A stretch of 64,000 bases of DNA from Sphingomonas sp. SUN019 (GTDB lineage: Bacteria; Pseudomonadota; Alphaproteobacteria; Sphingomonadales; Sphingomonadaceae), in assembly GCF_024758705.1 (NCBI RefSeq), contig NZ_CP096971.1, positions 1,860,001-1,924,000 on the forward strand. The letters run 5' to 3'. Positions 61,317 through 64,000 of the stretch are shown piece after piece. The notes below the pieces were generated by a model that saw only the letters and a program-made list of their open reading frames with translations, had not been told where the DNA came from and ran no database searches. The translations under genes and the position numbers were made by a program. Every line of letters begins with the position of its first letter. Position 1 is the stretch's first letter.

Positions 61317-63803
61317 CTAAAATTTGTATCCCAACCGCACGCCGACCTGCCGTGGACGACGCGCGGTATCGGCGAAGCTCTGGTTGCCCGCGGCACCCGC
61401 CGGGAACGTACCGAGCGGCGTTGTGATCGTGGGGTAACTGCCGACCGGACATACCGCCCCGACCGCACAGGACGTGCCGCCCACGCCGGTGAAGCTGACG
61501 CGCGTCGTACGTGCGGAATGATCGTCGTTCAGCAGGTTGCGGACGAACCCCTCGACCGTGATCCGACCGGTTTGGACGCCGATGCGCAGCCCGGCGAGGT
61601 TCGCCGCCCCCATCCAGGCGTCGTTCCACTCGTCCAGATAGATCTTGCTCTGATGCTGATAATCGGCCCGGATGTAGCCGTTCACCGTGTCCGTCAGCGG
61701 GAAATCATAGTCGGCGAACAACGAAAGTTGCAGCGCCGGCGTCCCTTCCTGCTGGAACCCCGCGACCGAGCGGCAGCCGAAACCCGTAGCGATGCCGGTC
61801 AGCGCGAAATAGTTGGTCGAGCACAGTTCCTTGTACTTCGCCTTTCCGTAGGACGCCGTCGCGCGCAGGTTCAGGCCCTCCGCGGGCAGCGCTTCGAGTT
61901 CGGCTTCGAACCCGGTCACGGTCGATCTGGACGAGGCGGTCGTGAACACCGTCGTCGCGCCGGGCTGTGGAAAGTTGGTGAGCGTCGCCTGGGGAACCTG
62001 CTGGTTCTTCCAGTTCATGTGATAGACCGCGGCGTTGAAGATCAGCCGCCCGTCCAGCCACGTCGATTTGAGGCCGCCTTCGTAATTATACAGTTTCTCT
62101 TCGCCGAACGCGCGATCGACGCCGGTCGGCAGCGGAAAACTGGTCGGCACGTTGGCGTTGAACCCGCCCGGATTGTTGCCGACCGAATAGATCGCGTAGA
62201 ATTGCAGGTCGTCATTGACCTTGTACTGAATGTTCAGGCGCGGCAGCGTCGCCTTGAACGACGCTTCGAGGAAGGCCGGATTGGGGGTCGGTGCGAACGC
62301 GGTCGGCAGCTGCGTAAGCGAAATCTTGTCCCACTGTTGCCGAAGCTCGGCGCTGATCGTTAGCTGATCGGTGACGTCGAAATACAATCCGCCGAAAATG
62401 CCGTGCGTCTGCGACGGGTTGGTGAGAACGGTGTTGCGGTTGTTCGTCACGACGATGGGCGCCGCGTTGACCTTGAGCCCTGCGGGCGTGACCGGATCGA
62501 ACAGCGCTCGCGTGCTGCCGTATATCTTCGTGTAATTGTAACCGAACGTATAGCGCAGCCGCTGATCCTGCGGCGCGGTCAGCCGAAGTTCGTATTGCTG
62601 GTCCTTGGTCCGCACGAAGCTTGCGAAATTGCTGGCGTTGAAGCTGTAGGCGGTCGGCACGTCGGCTGCGTTGGGGGCGATCACACCGGCGCGGGCGCCC
62701 AGGTAGCTGGCGTCGAAACGGTTCGCCAGCTTCTCGTCGGAATAAGCCGCAAAGCCGCTCAGCGACGACCCGCCCAGGTCGGCGTCGAAGCTGAACACCG
62801 AACGATATTGGTTGCGGGTCACACCGGGGTCGGTGATGTAGCCCTTGATGAATTGCTGATACAGATTCGGCGCATTCGCCCGGCTGTGATCGATGTTCAC
62901 GCTGCCCTTGTAGTAATAGGACACGGTGCCGTCGGGCCGCACGATCCGGCTGTTGCGCGTGTTGATCGGCGCGTACGACGTCTGCGGGATGGCGTCGCGG
63001 TCGTGGACATACGATCCGTACCAGCGGATTTTCAGCCAGTCGGTGGGCGTGAAAACCAGCTTGTTGGTGACCGCGACCGTCTTCTGATCGCCGAAATGAT
63101 AACCGTCGCGGTTCACCCAGGCGTCGGGACCGCCATATTCGAAGTATCGCGCCGCGATGGTGTTCGACAGCACGCCCTTGACGATCGGCGTCGTCAGATA
63201 GCCGGAGATGTCATATTCGCCATCGGTCGCGGTGATCGCGTCGATCTTTCCGGCGAACACGTCGCCCGGATCCTTGGTGACGAAGTTCACCGCACCGACG
63301 AAGGTGGAGCGTCCGAAATACGCGCTCTGCGGCCCCTTCAGGACTTCGATCCGCTCAAGGTTGGCGAGCGCGGTGCTGGAATAATCGCCCGACATGAATA
63401 CGCCGTCGATGAACACCGACGCCTTCGATCCGCCCGACGTGCCGGTCGACAAATTACGGATCTGCAGCTTGTTGCCGCCGTTGCGGCCGCCCGTCGTCCC
63501 GAAATACAGGCCGGGCGTGCGCGTTGCGAGATCGAAGATCGTCTTGGTGTCGGTCTTCTCCAGCGTTTCGGCGGTCAGCGCGGTGATGGTCAGCGGCACG
63601 TCCTGCAGGCGCTCGCCGGTCTTGCGCGCGGTGACGATGACGTCGCCGATTCCGGCCGGTTGCGCATCCGTCGCGGGCTGATCGGCGGCGTCGGCAGGGC
63701 CCGCCGCGCTTTGCGCCAACGCCGGTGTCGCGAACCACGGCGCAAGCATCGTGGCCGCCAGCAAGACGTTACGGGATGCGTGAAATGCCGAACCCTTGAC
63801 CAT
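61317..63803 (-). CDS. TonB-dependent receptor linked to tannase/feruloyl esterase
   Basis: An 828-aa TBDR. Signal peptide LLAATMLAPWFATPALAQ; plug with DVIVTARKTGERLQDVPLTI and IEVLKGPQSAYFGRSTFVGA (a Ser-Ala-Tyr variant of the usual GTLFGR); C-terminus GVRLGYKF. GGGGGAG precedes its start. First gene of an operon with the esterase and the interrupted SUMF1-like gene, consistent with uptake of aromatic esters or acids freed outside the cell. Confidence 0.92.
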   Translation of the reverse strand: MVKGSAFHASRNVLLAATMLAPWFATPALAQSAAGPADAADQPATDAQPAGIGDVIVTARKTGERLQDVPLTITALTAETLEKTDTKTIFDLATRTPGLYFGTTGGRNGGNKLQIRNLSTGTSGGSKASVFIDGVFMSGDYSSTALANLERIEVLKGPQSAYFGRSTFVGAVNFVTKDPGDVFAGKIDAITATDGEYDISGYLTTPIVKGVLSNTIAARYFEYGGPDAWVNRDGYHFGDQKTVAVTNKLVFTPTDWLKIRWYGSYVHDRDAIPQTSYAPINTRNSRIVRPDGTVSYYYKGSVNIDHSRANAPNLYQQFIKGYITDPGVTRNQYRSVFSFDADLGGSSLSGFAAYSDEKLANRFDASYLGARAGVIAPNAADVPTAYSFNASNFASFVRTKDQQYELRLTAPQDQRLRYTFGYNYTKIYGSTRALFDPVTPAGLKVNAAPIVVTNNRNTVLTNPSQTHGIFGGLYFDVTDQLTISAELRQQWDKISLTQLPTAFAPTPNPAFLEASFKATLPRLNIQYKVNDDLQFYAIYSVGNNPGGFNANVPTSFPLPTGVDRAFGEEKLYNYEGGLKSTWLDGRLIFNAAVYHMNWKNQQVPQATLTNFPQPGATTVFTTASSRSTVTGFEAELEALPAEGLNLRATASYGKAKYKELCSTNYFALTGIATGFGCRSVAGFQQEGTPALQLSLFADYDFPLTDTVNGYIRADYQHQSKIYLDEWNDAWMGAANLAGLRIGVQTGRITVEGFVRNLLNDDHSARTTRVSFTGVGGTSCAVGAVCPVGSYPTITTPLGTFPAGAAGNQSFADTARRPRQVGVRLGYKF

Positions 63804-64000
63804 CGAACTCCCCCATCAGGCGATCGTGGCTGCCTGCCACGTCAGTCCGCCGATCGACGCGGCCTTGCGCCGCCCGATCAGGCGTAATCGGTCAGCGCCG
63901 TGGCCTTGCCGGCGCCTATCCGCTGCGGTTCGATGGTGTGTCGCCAAGGCTTGGGTAGAAAGCGCCAAATGCGCCGGCCGCATTGACTTAATGTCATCAC
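63804..64000. other. Upstream region of the TBDR-esterase operon
   Basis: About 200 bp to the window edge with no supported gene. It should hold the promoter of the TBDR. AT content rises near 63940-64000 (GGTAGAAAGC and TTGACTTAATGTCATC). TGACTTAATGTCA is a near-palindrome close to the right edge, a possible operator. Confidence 0.4.

Overview
The window reads as chromosomal DNA of a sphingomonad (alphaproteobacterium, Sphingomonas/Novosphingobium/Sphingobium type). The signs are uniformly high GC with codon use to match, four TonB-dependent receptors (TBDRs) sitting with catabolic genes, recurrent CCTCCCC...GGGGAGG intergenic hairpins, and a dense set of lignin-aromatic catabolic genes whose closest known relatives are those of Sphingobium sp. 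SYK-6 and Novosphingobium aromaticivorans. No rRNA, tRNA, CRISPR array or insertion sequence was seen.

Region 1 (1-14.9 kb) is a lignin-dimer toolkit. It holds the end of an amidohydrolase, an SDR, a LigF-related GST, a VOC protein, LigM (vanillate/3-O-methylgallate O-demethylase), an alpha/beta hydrolase, two LigD/LigL-like C-alpha dehydrogenases with an XRE regulator, a Nu-class GST with a CmcJ/NvfI-type protein, LigF (beta-etherase), LigG (glutathione lyase), an aldehyde dehydrogenase and a lignostilbene dioxygenase. Read as a pathway: C-alpha oxidation of beta-O-4 dimers, GSH-dependent ether cleavage, GSH removal, oxidation of the side chain, and O-demethylation of vanillate.

Region 2 (14.8-26.0 kb, minus strand) is one tight ten-gene operon: DAD-like cupin, SDR, two zinc ADHs, a two-subunit PEP-synthase-like phosphotransferase, biotin carrier, biotin carboxylase, carboxyltransferase and HAD phosphatase. 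The last six match the architecture of the acetovanillone-converting system (AcvABCDEF of SYK-6, HpeHI/HpeCBA of Rhodococcus): phosphorylate the phenol, carboxylate the methyl ketone, remove the phosphate. A second DAD-like cupin and a TBDR lie just upstream.

Region 3 (26-43.3 kb) has that TBDR, an AraC regulator overlapping an MFS transporter, a VOC/quinone-oxidoreductase pair, an NAD-dependent formate dehydrogenase (FdsD, FdsA, and a fused FdsG-FdsB), a second TBDR, benzoylformate decarboxylase and a glycerate-kinase-like gene. Formate dehydrogenase would drain C1 units from O-demethylation and from acetophenone cleavage.

Region 4 (43.5-64 kb) looks like further catabolic units: NTF2-like protein, two AMP-forming acyl-CoA synthetases, an acyl-CoA dehydrogenase pair, an MFS transporter divergent from an IclR-type regulator, SMP-30 lactonase-like protein, SDR, TBDR, enoyl-CoA hydratase, an atypical Baeyer-Villiger-type monooxygenase, a broken formylglycine-generating-enzyme-like gene, and a tannase/feruloyl esterase coupled to a TBDR.

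At least five copies of a 17-bp interrupted palindrome (TGTAYGC-N3-GCAWACA) lie in promoters of ligM/VOC, the lignostilbene dioxygenase/NAD(P)-binding pair, the MFS-AraC operon and the quinone oxidoreductase. They suggest one regulon spanning 30 kb. An AraC-type 21-bp direct repeat precedes the 26-28.7 kb TBDR.
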